Source of the DNA: Bryobacteraceae bacterium
GTDB taxonomy: Bacteria > Acidobacteriota > Terriglobia > Bryobacterales > Bryobacteraceae
Length of the DNA stretch: 55,670 bases
NCBI GenBank assembly: GCA_030041985.1
Contig: JASIAM010000286.1
Coordinates: 1-55,670 of the forward strand
Reading direction: 5' to 3'
Below are positions 1 to 8,477 of the stretch, piece by piece. The notes beneath the pieces were generated by a model. That model made no database searches. It was not told the origin of the DNA and saw nothing but the letters and a program-made list of their open reading frames with translations. Position 1 is the stretch's first letter. Each line of letters opens with the position of its first letter. The position numbers were made by a program, and so were the translations under genes.

Positions 1-1
1 G

Positions 2-535
2 GCCTATTGCGGCGCCAAACATGCTATTGCGGGATTCACGGATTCACTGCGCAGCGAGCTCATCCACGATAACAAAAAGATCCACTTGACGATGGTGCAG
101 CTTCCGGCCATGAATACACCCCAGTTCACCTGGTGCCGCTCGAAATTGCCGCGTCATCCCCAGCCGGTTCCGCCGATTTTTCAGCCTGAAGTCGCCGCGG
201 AACGAATTGTTTGGGCGTCGCATCACAACCGCCGCGAAGTATTTGTGGGCATGCCGACGGTGATTGCCATCGAGGGGAACAAAATCGCGCCCGCACTGGC
301 CGATTATTATCTGGGCCGTACCGGTTTCGATTCGCAGCAGACGAAAGAAGAAATCTCGAAGAACCGTCTGGACAATCTGTTCGATCCGCTGCCCGGCGAT
401 TTCGGCGCACACGGCATATTCGGGCAGCAGGCTCACGAAAAGGCGGCGACCACCTGGCTTGCTGAGCACAGAGGAATCACAGCACTAGTAGGGGCAGCCA
501 CTCTTGGCGCTCTCGCATTGGTTATCAAGAAATAA
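2..535 (+). CDS. SDR family oxidoreductase, C-terminal part (5' end outside window)
   Basis: Short-chain dehydrogenase/reductase, probably NAD(P)H-dependent, substrate unknown. The reading frame is open from base 2. The first residues, AYCGAKHAIAGFTDSLRSEL, contain the family YxxxK active-site motif (Tyr and Lys four apart), so the missing part is the Rossmann nucleotide-binding half. About 178 residues are visible. The last 20 are hydrophobic (GITALVGAATLGALALVIKK) and look like a C-terminal membrane anchor, which is seen in some large SDRs. The next gene starts 15 bases after the stop, so the two are probably co-transcribed. The substrate cannot be told from the sequence. Confidence 0.85.
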   Translation, partial: AYCGAKHAIAGFTDSLRSELIHDNKKIHLTMVQLPAMNTPQFTWCRSKLPRHPQPVPPIFQPEVAAERIVWASHHNRREVFVGMPTVIAIEGNKIAPALADYYLGRTGFDSQQTKEEISKNRLDNLFDPLPGDFGAHGIFGQQAHEKAATTWLAEHRGITALVGAATLGALALVIKK

Positions 536-550
536 AGAAAGGAAAGGCAA

Positions 551-2302
551 ATGGCCAACACGACGGCAGACTTGTTAGTCGAACGTCTCATTGAGTGGGG
601 AGTCGATACGATTTTCGGTTTCCCCGGAGACGGCATCAACGGGGTTTTTGAGGCGCTGCGCACGAACCAAGAAAGGATCAGGTTCATCCAGGTGCGCCAC
701 GAAGAGGCTGCCGCATTTGCAGCGTGCGGATACGCAAAATATACCGGGCGTCTGGGAGTGTGCCTCGCGACATCCGGCCCTGGCGGAATTCACCTGCTCA
801 ACGGTCTTTATGACGCCAAATGCGACGGGCAGCCTGTGCTCGCCATAACCGGCCATACATTCCACGATCTCATCGGCACCCATTACCAACAGGATGTCGA
901 TCTGGACAAACTGTACATGGATGTCGCGGCTTACAATCAGCGCGTCACCGGCTGCGATCATTTAATCAATGTTGTCGACGAAGCGATAAAAACCGCACTC
1001 AGCTATCGCACCGTCGCGCATATCAACATCCCCAAAGACGTTCAGGACTGGAATTCGGAAAGCAAACGCTCGGCCGCTAACGTTCCCGCCCACAGCGCCG
1101 ATCTGTTCGCCGCGGCGATTCCTATCCCTTCGCAGGATTTACTCGTGCGGGCCGCCGCCGTCATCAATGAAGGATCGAAGGTGGCTATTCTCGCAGGCCG
1201 CGGGTGCCTGAACGCACGCGAAGAGATCTCCCAATTGGCGCGAGCGGTTGCCGGCCCGATCATTAAGCCTCTGCTTGGCAAGGCTGTGGTGCCTGACCGT
1301 GACCCTTACACTACCGGGGGCATCGGCCTTCTTGGTACGGCGCCATCGCAGGACGCTATTCAGGAATGCGACACGCTGATCATCGCCGGATCGAGCTTTC
1401 CCTATTTGGATTTCTATCCGAAACCCGGAAAAGCGAGAGCTGTCCAGATCGACGTCAGCCCCACCCGTATCGGTTTGCGATACCCGGCTGAGGTAGGGCT
1501 CGTCGGCGATTGCGCAACCGTTCTGCGCGCGCTGCTGCCGCTCATCAATAAGAAGAGCGATCAAAGTTTCATCGAGACCTGTCAGAAGCGCATGAAGAGC
1601 TGGAACGAATTGATCGAGGAGACAGGGCGCCGGACGGATTTGCCCATGAAACCGCAGGCCGTCACTTACTACTTAAACAAACTGCTGGCGCCCGATGCGA
1701 TTGTCTCGGCCGACAGCGGCACCATCGCTACCTGGGCGGCCCGGTATATCGATATACGCGACCGGATGAAGTTTTCGCTGTCCGGCTCGCTAGCGACCAT
1801 GGCGAATGGATTACCGTACAGCATTGGCGCAGCAGTCGCCTATCCCAATCGTCAGGTTGTCTGCATCGTCGGCGATGGTGGACTCACCATGCTGATGGGC
1901 GAGCTGGCTACGCTGGTCAAATACCGGCTCAACGTGAAAGTGGTTGTCGTCAAGAACAACACGCTCGGCCAAATCAAATGGGAGCAAATGGTATTCGAAG
2001 GCAACCCCCAGTACGGCGTCGATTTGCAGCCCATCGATTTTGCGGGTATCGCGATGAATTGCGGCGCTGCAGGTTTCACGATTGAATCCCCCGACCAAGC
2101 AGAGGAGGTTCTGCGACAGGCATTGGCACATGACGGACCGGCCGTCGTCCAGGCCATCGTCGATCCCAACGAACCGCCCATGCCCGGCAACGTTAGCACG
2201 GATCAGTTCATAAAGTTCAGCACTGCATTGATCAAAGGTCAAAAAGACGGATGGAAAATTCTCAAAACCGTTATGAAGGATAAGATCCGGGAAGTGGTTT
2301 GA
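551..2302 (+). CDS. Thiamine diphosphate enzyme, pyruvate oxidase / acetolactate synthase-like
   Basis: ThDP-dependent enzyme of 583 residues, the usual length for pyruvate oxidases and acetolactate synthases. Three parts are visible: an N-terminal pyrimidine-binding domain with the catalytic Glu in RHEEAAAF (about residue 51), a central domain, and the C-terminal PP-binding domain with GDGG followed about 30 residues later by KNN. The central domain and the stress-gene neighbours favour a pyruvate oxidase-type decarboxylation over branched-chain amino acid synthesis; there is no ilvN or ilvC nearby. A GGAAAGG ribosome site precedes the ATG. In similar acidobacterial and proteobacterial stress islands such proteins are often only called 'thiamine pyrophosphate-requiring protein', and the substrate here is not proven. 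Confidence 0.85.
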   Translation: MANTTADLLVERLIEWGVDTIFGFPGDGINGVFEALRTNQERIRFIQVRHEEAAAFAACGYAKYTGRLGVCLATSGPGGIHLLNGLYDAKCDGQPVLAITGHTFHDLIGTHYQQDVDLDKLYMDVAAYNQRVTGCDHLINVVDEAIKTALSYRTVAHINIPKDVQDWNSESKRSAANVPAHSADLFAAAIPIPSQDLLVRAAAVINEGSKVAILAGRGCLNAREEISQLARAVAGPIIKPLLGKAVVPDRDPYTTGGIGLLGTAPSQDAIQECDTLIIAGSSFPYLDFYPKPGKARAVQIDVSPTRIGLRYPAEVGLVGDCATVLRALLPLINKKSDQSFIETCQKRMKSWNELIEETGRRTDLPMKPQAVTYYLNKLLAPDAIVSADSGTIATWAARYIDIRDRMKFSLSGSLATMANGLPYSIGAAVAYPNRQVVCIVGDGGLTMLMGELATLVKYRLNVKVVVVKNNTLGQIKWEQMVFEGNPQYGVDLQPIDFAGIAMNCGAAGFTIESPDQAEEVLRQALAHDGPAVVQAIVDPNEPPMPGNVSTDQFIKFSTALIKGQKDGWKILKTVMKDKIREVV

Positions 2303-2445
2303 AACGAAAACGCACACTGGGCCGTGATGCCGTATAGAAACGGACTGCGCTCTGCCGGCTGTGGCGCTATTGTGAGTGCATCCATGCAGGCCACACTATC
2401 TGTGTGGCGGGAGAATCGGCAGAAAGTAACAGGAGGAGACATTTC

Positions 2446-3189
2446 ATGTATCACCATGTCAAGGAATTAATGTATACGGTGCACGTGGATACACCCGATC
2501 CTCGCTTCGGCAACATGTTGCTGGAGCAATTCGGTGGTCCCAACGGAGAATTGGCCGCCGCTCTCCAGTATTCGATCCAGGGCCTGAACTGCGAAGACGG
2601 AGAGCGTAAAGATATGCTGATGGACATCGGCACCGAAGAGATCAGCCATCTTGAGGTCATCGGAACACTCGCTCGCATGCACCTCAAGCCCACCAAGAAA
2701 GAGCGTGCGGCGGCCGAGGACAACCCGCTGATCTCGATCGTCGGCGGAGGCGGCGTCGGTCTTGTCAATTCGATGGGTGTGGCCTGGACGGCCGACTATC
2801 TGAAGATCAGCGGCCAAATCGAAGTGGACCTTCGCAGCGACATTGCCGCCGAAGCGCGGGCCAAAATCACTTATGAACGCCTGCTCAATTTTTGCGAGGA
2901 CCCAGGCAGCAAGGACGCGCTGACGTTCCTGATGACTCGCGAGATCGCGCACATGAAATCGTTCATGCGGGCCCTCGAGAGCCTGGGCAAGGATCCTTTG
3001 GAGGTAGGGCAGATCCCACCGGATCCGAAGTTCGTCAACAAATACTTCAATGATTCCACCGGCACCGGACCACAAGGAGAGACTGACGCCCGCGGCCCCT
3101 GGAACATGGACGGATTTGAATACGAGGAATCTCCAGTACTCGCCAGCGTATCGCGCACCGTGGCCAGCCGCCAGCAGCACCGGAGATAA
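2446..3189 (+). CDS. Manganese catalase (non-haem)
   Basis: Dimanganese catalase, splitting hydrogen peroxide to water and oxygen in the cytoplasm. The 247-residue ferritin-like four-helix protein has the expected metal-ligand positions: a Glu near residue 35 (GELAAALQYS), EEISHLE around residues 64-70, and the late helix with REIAH. The start is set by a perfect AGGAGGAG at 2431-2438, eight bases before the ATG; an upstream in-frame GTG at 2404 has no such site. The C-terminal extension with a TGP/Gly-rich stretch is typical of the longer family members. It lies in an oxidative-stress neighbourhood with the ThDP enzyme and an Nramp remnant, the latter once a possible Mn supplier. Confidence 0.95.
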   Translation: MYHHVKELMYTVHVDTPDPRFGNMLLEQFGGPNGELAAALQYSIQGLNCEDGERKDMLMDIGTEEISHLEVIGTLARMHLKPTKKERAAAEDNPLISIVGGGGVGLVNSMGVAWTADYLKISGQIEVDLRSDIAAEARAKITYERLLNFCEDPGSKDALTFLMTREIAHMKSFMRALESLGKDPLEVGQIPPDPKFVNKYFNDSTGTGPQGETDARGPWNMDGFEYEESPVLASVSRTVASRQQHRR

Positions 3190-3196
3190 CGCCACT

Positions 3197-3236
3197 TCCT
3201 CCTGCTGGCATGTTGCATGCAACAGAAGCAGGAGGA
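3197..3236 (+). promoter_or_regulatory. Nested hairpin covering the ribosome binding site of the next gene
   Basis: TCCTCCTGCT (3197-3206) is the exact reverse complement of AGCAGGAGGA (3227-3236). Between them lies the perfect palindrome TGTTGCATGCAACA (3211-3224). The right arm is the Shine-Dalgarno sequence of the gene starting at 3247. The left arm begins only eight bases after the catalase stop codon, so a ribosome finishing the catalase would open the structure. I infer translational coupling; a transcription terminator is less likely because no T-run follows. Confidence 0.75.
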
Positions 3237-3246
3237 GAACAATCTC

Positions 3247-3612
3247 ATGAAAACAAGGACATCGAAGAGCGCCGGAAGTTCTTCCGGCCATGCCGCCCAT
3301 GCATCTGGACGGCAATTGACCGATCACGAGGAAATCCGCAGTTGGGCCGAGGAACGCCGCGCGACTCCCTCGTGCGTCAAAAAGACCGGCGGCAAGGGCG
3401 ATGTGGGCATGATCCGATTGGATTTTCCTGGATACAGCGGCGAGGAATCGCTCCAGGAGATCTCATGGGAGCAGTGGTTTGAGAAGTTTGATGAAAACAG
3501 TCTCGCTTTGATCGTGCAGGATACTACTTCCGAAGGACAGAAGAGTAACTTCAACAAACTGGTAAAACGCACGGCCGAAGAGCAAAAACTCCGGACACGC
3601 AAGGCCGGTTAA
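3247..3612 (+). CDS. Small conserved stress-associated protein (often mislabelled glucan branching enzyme)
   Basis: A 121-residue soluble, charged protein. The middle and C-terminal part (TDHEEIRSWAEER, then RLDFPGYSGEESLQEISWEQWFEKFDE) matches a small protein family I remember being annotated '1,4-alpha-glucan branching enzyme' in many proteobacteria and acidobacteria; nothing here resembles that enzyme, so the label should not be copied. The first 25 residues are low complexity, rich in Ser, Lys and His. ATG 3247 was chosen because GGAGGAG ends ten bases before it; an in-frame ATG at 3217 lies inside the hairpin loop region and has no site. It follows the Mn catalase and is probably co-expressed. 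Function unknown; a DNA- or stress-related role is only suggested by the neighbours. Confidence 0.8.
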   Translation: MKTRTSKSAGSSSGHAAHASGRQLTDHEEIRSWAEERRATPSCVKKTGGKGDVGMIRLDFPGYSGEESLQEISWEQWFEKFDENSLALIVQDTTSEGQKSNFNKLVKRTAEEQKLRTRKAG

Positions 3613-3619
3613 TCGCTCT

Positions 3620-4277
3620 ATGGCCGCTCGCGATGAGCAGCTCACCGCCGGAACAGAGGAACATGGCCCAAGGCCGAGGCCCGGCAGACGCAATTTCTTC
3701 CGGGTGCTCGGCTTGGGCCAGATCACGGGCGCGGCGGACGACGATCCTTCCGCAATCGGGACCTATGCCAGCGCCGGGGCTAAATTCGGCCCCGCGCTTC
3801 TTTGGACCGCACCAGTAACCTGTCCGATGATGTTCGCCGTGGTCTACTTATCTTCCCCTGGCTGGAAAAGCCGCGGGTTTGCTGTTTGCGACCGGCGTGG
3901 TGGCCGTCGGCTTTCTGGCGGTGCCGGTGATGACTACCGGGGCCGCGTACGATCTCAGTCAAACCGCCGGCTGGCGCTACAGTCTTCATGCGACACCGAA
4001 GGCCGCGCCGAAGTTCTACGGCGCCATCGTTCTGTTTTCCCTGATCGGCATGGGTATGAATTTTTTGGGTATCAATCCCATTAAGGCTTTGGTCTTTGCA
4101 GGGATCGTGCAGGGCTTCTCCACGCCGCCGCTGATGCTCCTCATTCTGCAGATGACCAGTAGCCGGAGGATCATGGGAGAGCGCGCCAGTGGCCGCGGCA
4201 TTAAGGTCCTGGGCTTGCTGACATTCTTGGCGATCTCCGCAGCGACCTTGGGTCTGGTGGCATCCTGGCTGATTTAG
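3620..4277 (+). pseudogene. Nramp-family divalent metal transporter, internally deleted remnant
   Basis: Two ends of one Nramp (SLC11-like) transporter without the middle. The first frame, from ATG 3620, gives the N-terminal helix region with GQITGAADDDPSAIGTYASA, which is the conserved metal-binding TM1 segment (normally DPSxxG). Near base 3850 the similarity jumps to another frame and to the C-terminal third (LPLAGKAAG ... AVPVMTTGAAYDLSQ ... MGMNFLGINPIKALVFAGIVQG), ending at TAG 4277. Full-length relatives have about 400-440 residues; here roughly 190-200 residues in all remain, so TM3 to about TM7 are missing and the frames do not match. It cannot make a working transporter. The join is either a real deletion or an assembly error. 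Confidence 0.8.
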
Positions 4278-4293
4278 CGAGGTGAGGCAGAAA

Positions 4294-5067
4294 ATGTTTG
4301 GAGACACACCGGTGAGTGCAGTGATTCTCGCGGCCCACCCGGACGACGAAACGATCGGGACCGGTGGGTGTGTTGATCTCTTTTCCGAAGTGGCCATCGT
4401 CCATGTGACCGATGGCGCGCCTCGTGACATGCAGGATGCGGTTCGAAACGGATTCCCATCTCGCGATTCCTACGCTGCCGCACGCCGGCAGGAATTCCTA
4501 GATGCCATCGAAGCGGGCGGCGTTCCCGCGGCAGAAACGATCCCGTTGGATTTTGCTGATCAGGAAGCCTCTCTGCACATGCCCGAAATTGCGCGCGAAT
4601 TGTCCGCCCTGCTCGCCCGGATACGGCCAGCTCTTCTGTTCACGCATCCCTATGAGGGCGGGCATCCCGATCACGATGCGTTGGCCTTTGCCGCGCACGC
4701 CGCCGTCGAGTTATTGCCCGATGCTGTCCGGCCGCAACTGATGGAGTTCGCTTCCTACCATCGTCTAGGGGACGTGGTCGAGACCGGAGCGTTCCTTCCC
4801 AATCACGGCTCCGCTGAAATCGTTCGGCGTCTCGATCCGTGTGAGCGTGCCCGCAAGGAGCGCATGTTGGCTTGTTTTCGCACACAGGCGGTCGTACTGC
4901 GCCCATTCCGGACGGACGAAGAGCGCTTCCGGCTTGCTCCGGCGTACGATTTCACGCAACCTCCACACGCAGGGCAACTCTATTACGAGCAGTTTCCATG
5001 GGGAATGACCGCTGAACGCTGGCTAGGCCTTGCCCGAGCTGCCTGGGAGTCGCTCGGACTGTGCTGA
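4294..5067 (+). CDS. PIG-L family N-acetylsugar deacetylase
   Basis: Zinc-dependent deacetylase of the PIG-L/LmbE family, 257 residues, removing acetyl groups from N-acetyl sugars or sugar conjugates. The signature AHPDDE lies near residue 14-19 and the second zinc-ligand segment HPYEGGHPDHDA near residue 120. ATG 4294 is preceded by GAGGTGAGG at good distance; an in-frame GTG at 4282 would lie within that site. It is the first gene of the glycan cluster and overlaps the next glycosyltransferase by seven bases, which suggests that the two act on the same sugar product. The exact substrate is unknown. Confidence 0.88.
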   Translation: MFGDTPVSAVILAAHPDDETIGTGGCVDLFSEVAIVHVTDGAPRDMQDAVRNGFPSRDSYAAARRQEFLDAIEAGGVPAAETIPLDFADQEASLHMPEIARELSALLARIRPALLFTHPYEGGHPDHDALAFAAHAAVELLPDAVRPQLMEFASYHRLGDVVETGAFLPNHGSAEIVRRLDPCERARKERMLACFRTQAVVLRPFRTDEERFRLAPAYDFTQPPHAGQLYYEQFPWGMTAERWLGLARAAWESLGLC

Positions 5068-6116
5068 CTGTACTGCAAGTGGCGTATCCGCTCGCGCCAG
5101 TAAGTCTGGACGCCACCGGCGGAGCGGAGCAGATTATGGCGCTGCTGGATCGCGGCCTGGTGTCGCGAGGGCATCAGTCCATCGCGATCGCCTGCGCTGG
5201 ATCGCGGACCGTGGGCCACCTGCTGCCGGTTGAAATCGCCGCGCCTTTCGATGCGGATTCGCAGCAGCGGGCGCGGACCGCCTTTCAGGAAGCCATTCAG
5301 GCTGCTTTACGGCACGAAGCGATCGACCTGGTTCACATGCACGGCGTGGATTTCTACCATTACCTCCCGCCACCGGATGTGCCTGTACTCGTGACGCTTC
5401 ACTTGCCGGTAAGCTACTACCCCGAGCCGGTGTTCTGTTTGACGAGGCCTGATACCTGGCTGAACTGTGTTTCGGAAACACAGCGCCGCACGGTTCTTTC
5501 ATGCCACAACTTAGTCCGCACCATCGACAATGGCGTGCCTCCGGAACTGTTTGCGGAGCAGCTTCCGCGTAAGGAGAACTACGCGCTTGCGCTGGGACGC
5601 ATCTGTCCGGAAAAGGGCTTGCCTCTCGCCCTGGATGCCGCGGAACAAGCTGGCGTGCCGCTCTGGATAGCTGGGGCCGTATTCCCGTATGCGGACCATG
5701 AGCGGCACTTTCGCGAGGAACTTCAGCCGCGTCTAGTGCCACCGCACCGATTTCTTGGCCCGGTTGGTTTTGCGGCGAAGATCCGGTTGCTCTCCGCGGC
5801 GCGATGCCTGCTTGTGCCGAGTCTCGCGCCGGAAACCAGTTCGCTCGTAGCGATGGAGGCACTGGCCTGCGGAACGCCGGTGATCGTCTTCCGCGGCGGT
5901 GCTCCGGCCGCTTATATCGAACACGGCGTGACCGGGTTCGTGGTCGATCACGTGAGCGAGATGGCGGCCGCAATCCGGCAATCCGTGACCATCGATGGGG
6001 CCGAGTGCCGCCGCCGCGCCCGCCTCCTGTTCCCGGCGGAGCGCATGATCGATCGCTACATCTCACTGTACGAGCGGTTACTCAAGCGGACAGCAGTTCC
6101 CGCCGCCGGCGCTTGA
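5061..6116 (+). CDS. Glycosyltransferase, GT4 type (GT-B fold)
   Basis: Retaining GT-B glycosyltransferase, 351 residues. The N-terminal half has TGGAEQIMALL, the usual acceptor-side GG(A/T)E motif, and HMHGVDFY. The C-terminal half has the donor-binding stretch LGRICPEKGLPLALDAA and PSLAPETSSLVAMEALACGTPVI, the GT4 Ex7E-type motif. It starts with GTG at 5061 inside the end of the PIG-L gene (overlap of seven bases), a sign of translational coupling. Donor and acceptor cannot be deduced. It is likely cytoplasmic or loosely membrane bound. Confidence 0.9.
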   Translation: MLTVLQVAYPLAPVSLDATGGAEQIMALLDRGLVSRGHQSIAIACAGSRTVGHLLPVEIAAPFDADSQQRARTAFQEAIQAALRHEAIDLVHMHGVDFYHYLPPPDVPVLVTLHLPVSYYPEPVFCLTRPDTWLNCVSETQRRTVLSCHNLVRTIDNGVPPELFAEQLPRKENYALALGRICPEKGLPLALDAAEQAGVPLWIAGAVFPYADHERHFREELQPRLVPPHRFLGPVGFAAKIRLLSAARCLLVPSLAPETSSLVAMEALACGTPVIVFRGGAPAAYIEHGVTGFVVDHVSEMAAAIRQSVTIDGAECRRRARLLFPAERMIDRYISLYERLLKRTAVPAAGA

Positions 6117-7272
6117 ACGAATGGCGGAAAATCTCCAGCTCTGCCGCGGCTCGCGCGATCGGCCGCCGCCAATCTCCCGGAGCAGTTTGCCGGAAGAGCC
6201 GCATGGTGGGGTACCACGGACTGTCGCAGCGGTCGAGCATCCAGCGCCAGTCGGCTTGGTAGGGAAGTAGTACCCAGACCGGTTTTCCGAGAGCGCCCGC
6301 AAGGTGCGCAGCCATGGTGTCCACGGTGATCAACAGGTCCATATTCGTCAGGTCCGCTGCAAAGATTGAAACGTCGGGTGAATCGCCGGAAAGATCGTGA
6401 ATTCGGCCATCGCGATCGAGTGAGATCAATTCGTCGCGGCCTCCACCGCGCTGGAAGCTGTAGAACTCAACTCCCGGGACAGCGAGCACCTGCAGAAACT
6501 CGCGAAGCGGGACATTGCGCGCCGGATTCCAGTCTCCACCTTCCCATAGGAGACCGACACGCGGGTTCGCGCTTCGATCCATCGCTGCTACGCTTCGCAG
6601 GCGGTTTTGGCGATCGGCGAAAAGGTACGGAACCCGCGCGGGAACGGTATCAATCGTGGTGCGAAACGCGCGGGGCAGCTCCATGACTTCGATCTGCTGA
6701 TCCCACTCGGAAACCTCGCCCCAGGTAATTACCCGGTCCAGAAATGGGATTCCGCGCAATAAACCTACTAATTGCGGATGCGTTTGCGCTGTTATAGTGG
6801 CGGCGGAACGCCGCATCAAGCGCGCGTAGCGCAGAAACTGGATGGCGTCGCCAAACCCGTGCAGACAGCGAATGATCACGCGCTTATTCGCAAAGGGCTG
6901 GCCATCCCACAAACGGTTGGGATCGAAACAGCCGCGCTGGATAATGCGGCCGCTCACACGCCACGCTTCCTCAAAGCGGCCGAGCAGCATCCAACAGTTC
7001 CAGCGCCAAGCGTCGCATTGATCCAGACTGTATCCTAGTTCTTCCACGCGGTTGAGCAACGCCAGGCATTCCGGGATGCGTCTGTTGGCAAACGCATCCT
7101 GGGCCAGACGAAATTCGACTGCACCGGAAGCCGCGATTCGCACTGGGCCGAGTATCGCCTGCCCGCCTGGTAAATTCCACCCGCTTGTGGAGGAAAGCGT
7201 AAGCAGGCCAACAAAACGCAATATGCGTGTGAATACAGTACAAACTACAGTTGTTCGCTGGTCAACTGGCAT
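6082..7272 (-). CDS. TPR-glycosyltransferase, family 9 (heptosyltransferase)-like
   Basis: The only gene of the glycan cluster on the - strand before the acyltransferase. The N-terminal part (AVEFRLAQDAFANRRIPECLALLNRVEELG ... WMLLGRFEEAWR) looks like one or two TPR helical pairs. The C-terminal part has the GT9 hallmarks PRVGLLWEGG and DLLITVDTMAAHLAGALGKPVWVLLPY. In this type the heptosyltransferase fold is often fused to TPRs. The start is uncertain: ATG 7272 gives 396 residues without a clear ribosome site. An upstream TTG (7341) would lie 17 bases from the divergent gene, and a GTG at 7143 is also possible. The 3' end overlaps the preceding + strand gene by 35 bases tail to tail. Confidence 0.8.
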   Translation of the reverse strand: MPVDQRTTVVCTVFTRILRFVGLLTLSSTSGWNLPGGQAILGPVRIAASGAVEFRLAQDAFANRRIPECLALLNRVEELGYSLDQCDAWRWNCWMLLGRFEEAWRVSGRIIQRGCFDPNRLWDGQPFANKRVIIRCLHGFGDAIQFLRYARLMRRSAATITAQTHPQLVGLLRGIPFLDRVITWGEVSEWDQQIEVMELPRAFRTTIDTVPARVPYLFADRQNRLRSVAAMDRSANPRVGLLWEGGDWNPARNVPLREFLQVLAVPGVEFYSFQRGGGRDELISLDRDGRIHDLSGDSPDVSIFAADLTNMDLLITVDTMAAHLAGALGKPVWVLLPYQADWRWMLDRCDSPWYPTMRLFRQTAPGDWRRPIARAAAELEIFRHSFKRRRRELLSA

Positions 7273-7358
7273 CGGTTCAAACCGAACGGGAACTAACGTT
7301 GGCACCGCAAACGTATGTTGCTCGAACGTCGCTGATTTCAAAGAATGGTTTAACGCAG

Positions 7359-8477
7359 ATGCCTGAACATGTTCTGATCGCCGGCGGCGCGGGTTTTATT
7401 GGCTCCCATGTCGCAACCGAACTCCTGTCCCACGGATATCGTGTGCGGGCGCTCGACAGCCTCATACCACAAGTGCACGGCCCGGAAAAGCGGCGCCCTG
7501 CCTACCTGGATCGCGAAGTGGAGCTGATAGTGGGCGATATTCGCGATTCCCGCGCGGTTGCCCAAGCGCTGGATGGAGTGGACGCGGTTGTTCACCTGGT
7601 TGCGCTCGTCGGGGTCGGGCAGAGCATGTACCAGATCGCCGAATATACCAGTGTCAATAATTTCGGAACCGCGGTTTTATTGCAGGCGCTGAGCGCTCGT
7701 CCGGTGGAATGCCTGGTGGTGGCGTCGAGCATGAGCGTTTATGGCGAAGGCCTGTACTGTGATGTTGACGGGCAAAACCGGATTCCGCGGGATCGCACTC
7801 TGGAGCAGCTCAAGATGGGCGATTGGGAGGTCCGCGATTCATCGGGGCGGCCGTTAACTCCGATGCCCACGCCCGAAGACAAGGCTCCGGCGCTGGCGTC
7901 GGTTTACGCGCTTTCCAAGTTCGATCAGGAGCGGCAGTGCCTGATGCTGGGCCGCGCTTACGCGATACCCACGATCGCGCTGCGCTTCTTCAACACGTAC
8001 GGTCCCAATCAGGCGCTCTCCAATCCGTACACCGGCGTGCTCAGCAACTTCGCCTCGCGCGTGCTCAATGGACGGCCGCCGCTGATCTTCGAAGATGGCC
8101 TGCAAAAACGCGACTTCGTGAGCGTGTACGACGTGGCGCGCGCCTGCCGGATGGCGCTCGAAACACCAGCGGCAGCGGGCCTCGCCATCAATATTTCGAG
8201 CGGCCAGGCGATGACGGTGAAGGAGGTGGCGGAGCGCACGATCGCCGCCATCGGCTGTTCCCGGATTCAACCGGCGATTACCGGGAACTATCGGGCCGGC
8301 GATATTCGCCATTGCTTTGCCGATATCTCTCTGGCCAAGCAGGCGCTCGGCTGGGAGCCGCAGATAACTCTGGAGCGTGGTTTGGAGGATCTCGCCGCCT
8401 GGCTCGGCGGCCAGACGGCCATCGACCGTGGCCTCGAAGCGCGGGCGGAATTAGCAGCCCGGGGACTGATGGTGTGA
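7359..8477 (+). CDS. NAD-dependent sugar epimerase, dTDP-L-rhamnose 4-epimerase-like
   Basis: Extended SDR of 372 residues. The Rossmann motif GGAGFIGSH is at residues 9-17 and the catalytic YALSK is near residue 184. The insertion between them (CDVDGQNRIPRDRTLEQLKMG ... PTPEDKAPALASVYALSK) is what I associate with dTDP-L-rhamnose 4-epimerases such as WbiB/TleB rather than UDP-glucose 4-epimerase. It would interconvert a nucleotide deoxysugar. ATG 7359 starts the Rossmann strand directly; the frame is open upstream, but the preceding residues do not look coding. It is divergent from the GT9-like gene and overlaps the next start by four bases. Confidence 0.85.
   Translation: MPEHVLIAGGAGFIGSHVATELLSHGYRVRALDSLIPQVHGPEKRRPAYLDREVELIVGDIRDSRAVAQALDGVDAVVHLVALVGVGQSMYQIAEYTSVNNFGTAVLLQALSARPVECLVVASSMSVYGEGLYCDVDGQNRIPRDRTLEQLKMGDWEVRDSSGRPLTPMPTPEDKAPALASVYALSKFDQERQCLMLGRAYAIPTIALRFFNTYGPNQALSNPYTGVLSNFASRVLNGRPPLIFEDGLQKRDFVSVYDVARACRMALETPAAAGLAINISSGQAMTVKEVAERTIAAIGCSRIQPAITGNYRAGDIRHCFADISLAKQALGWEPQITLERGLEDLAAWLGGQTAIDRGLEARAELAARGLMV

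Noticed and set aside
3183-3240. Hairpin after the catalase gene as a rho-independent terminator
   Set aside because: The stem is strong, but no T-run follows and the right arm is the ribosome site of the next gene, so a translational role is more likely.
7823-8473. Long open extension upstream of the fusion protein in the same frame
   Set aside because: The extension lies wholly over the rhamnose 4-epimerase-like gene in another frame and its residues are low-complexity Arg/Gly/Ala; the barrel homology only begins after GTG 8474.
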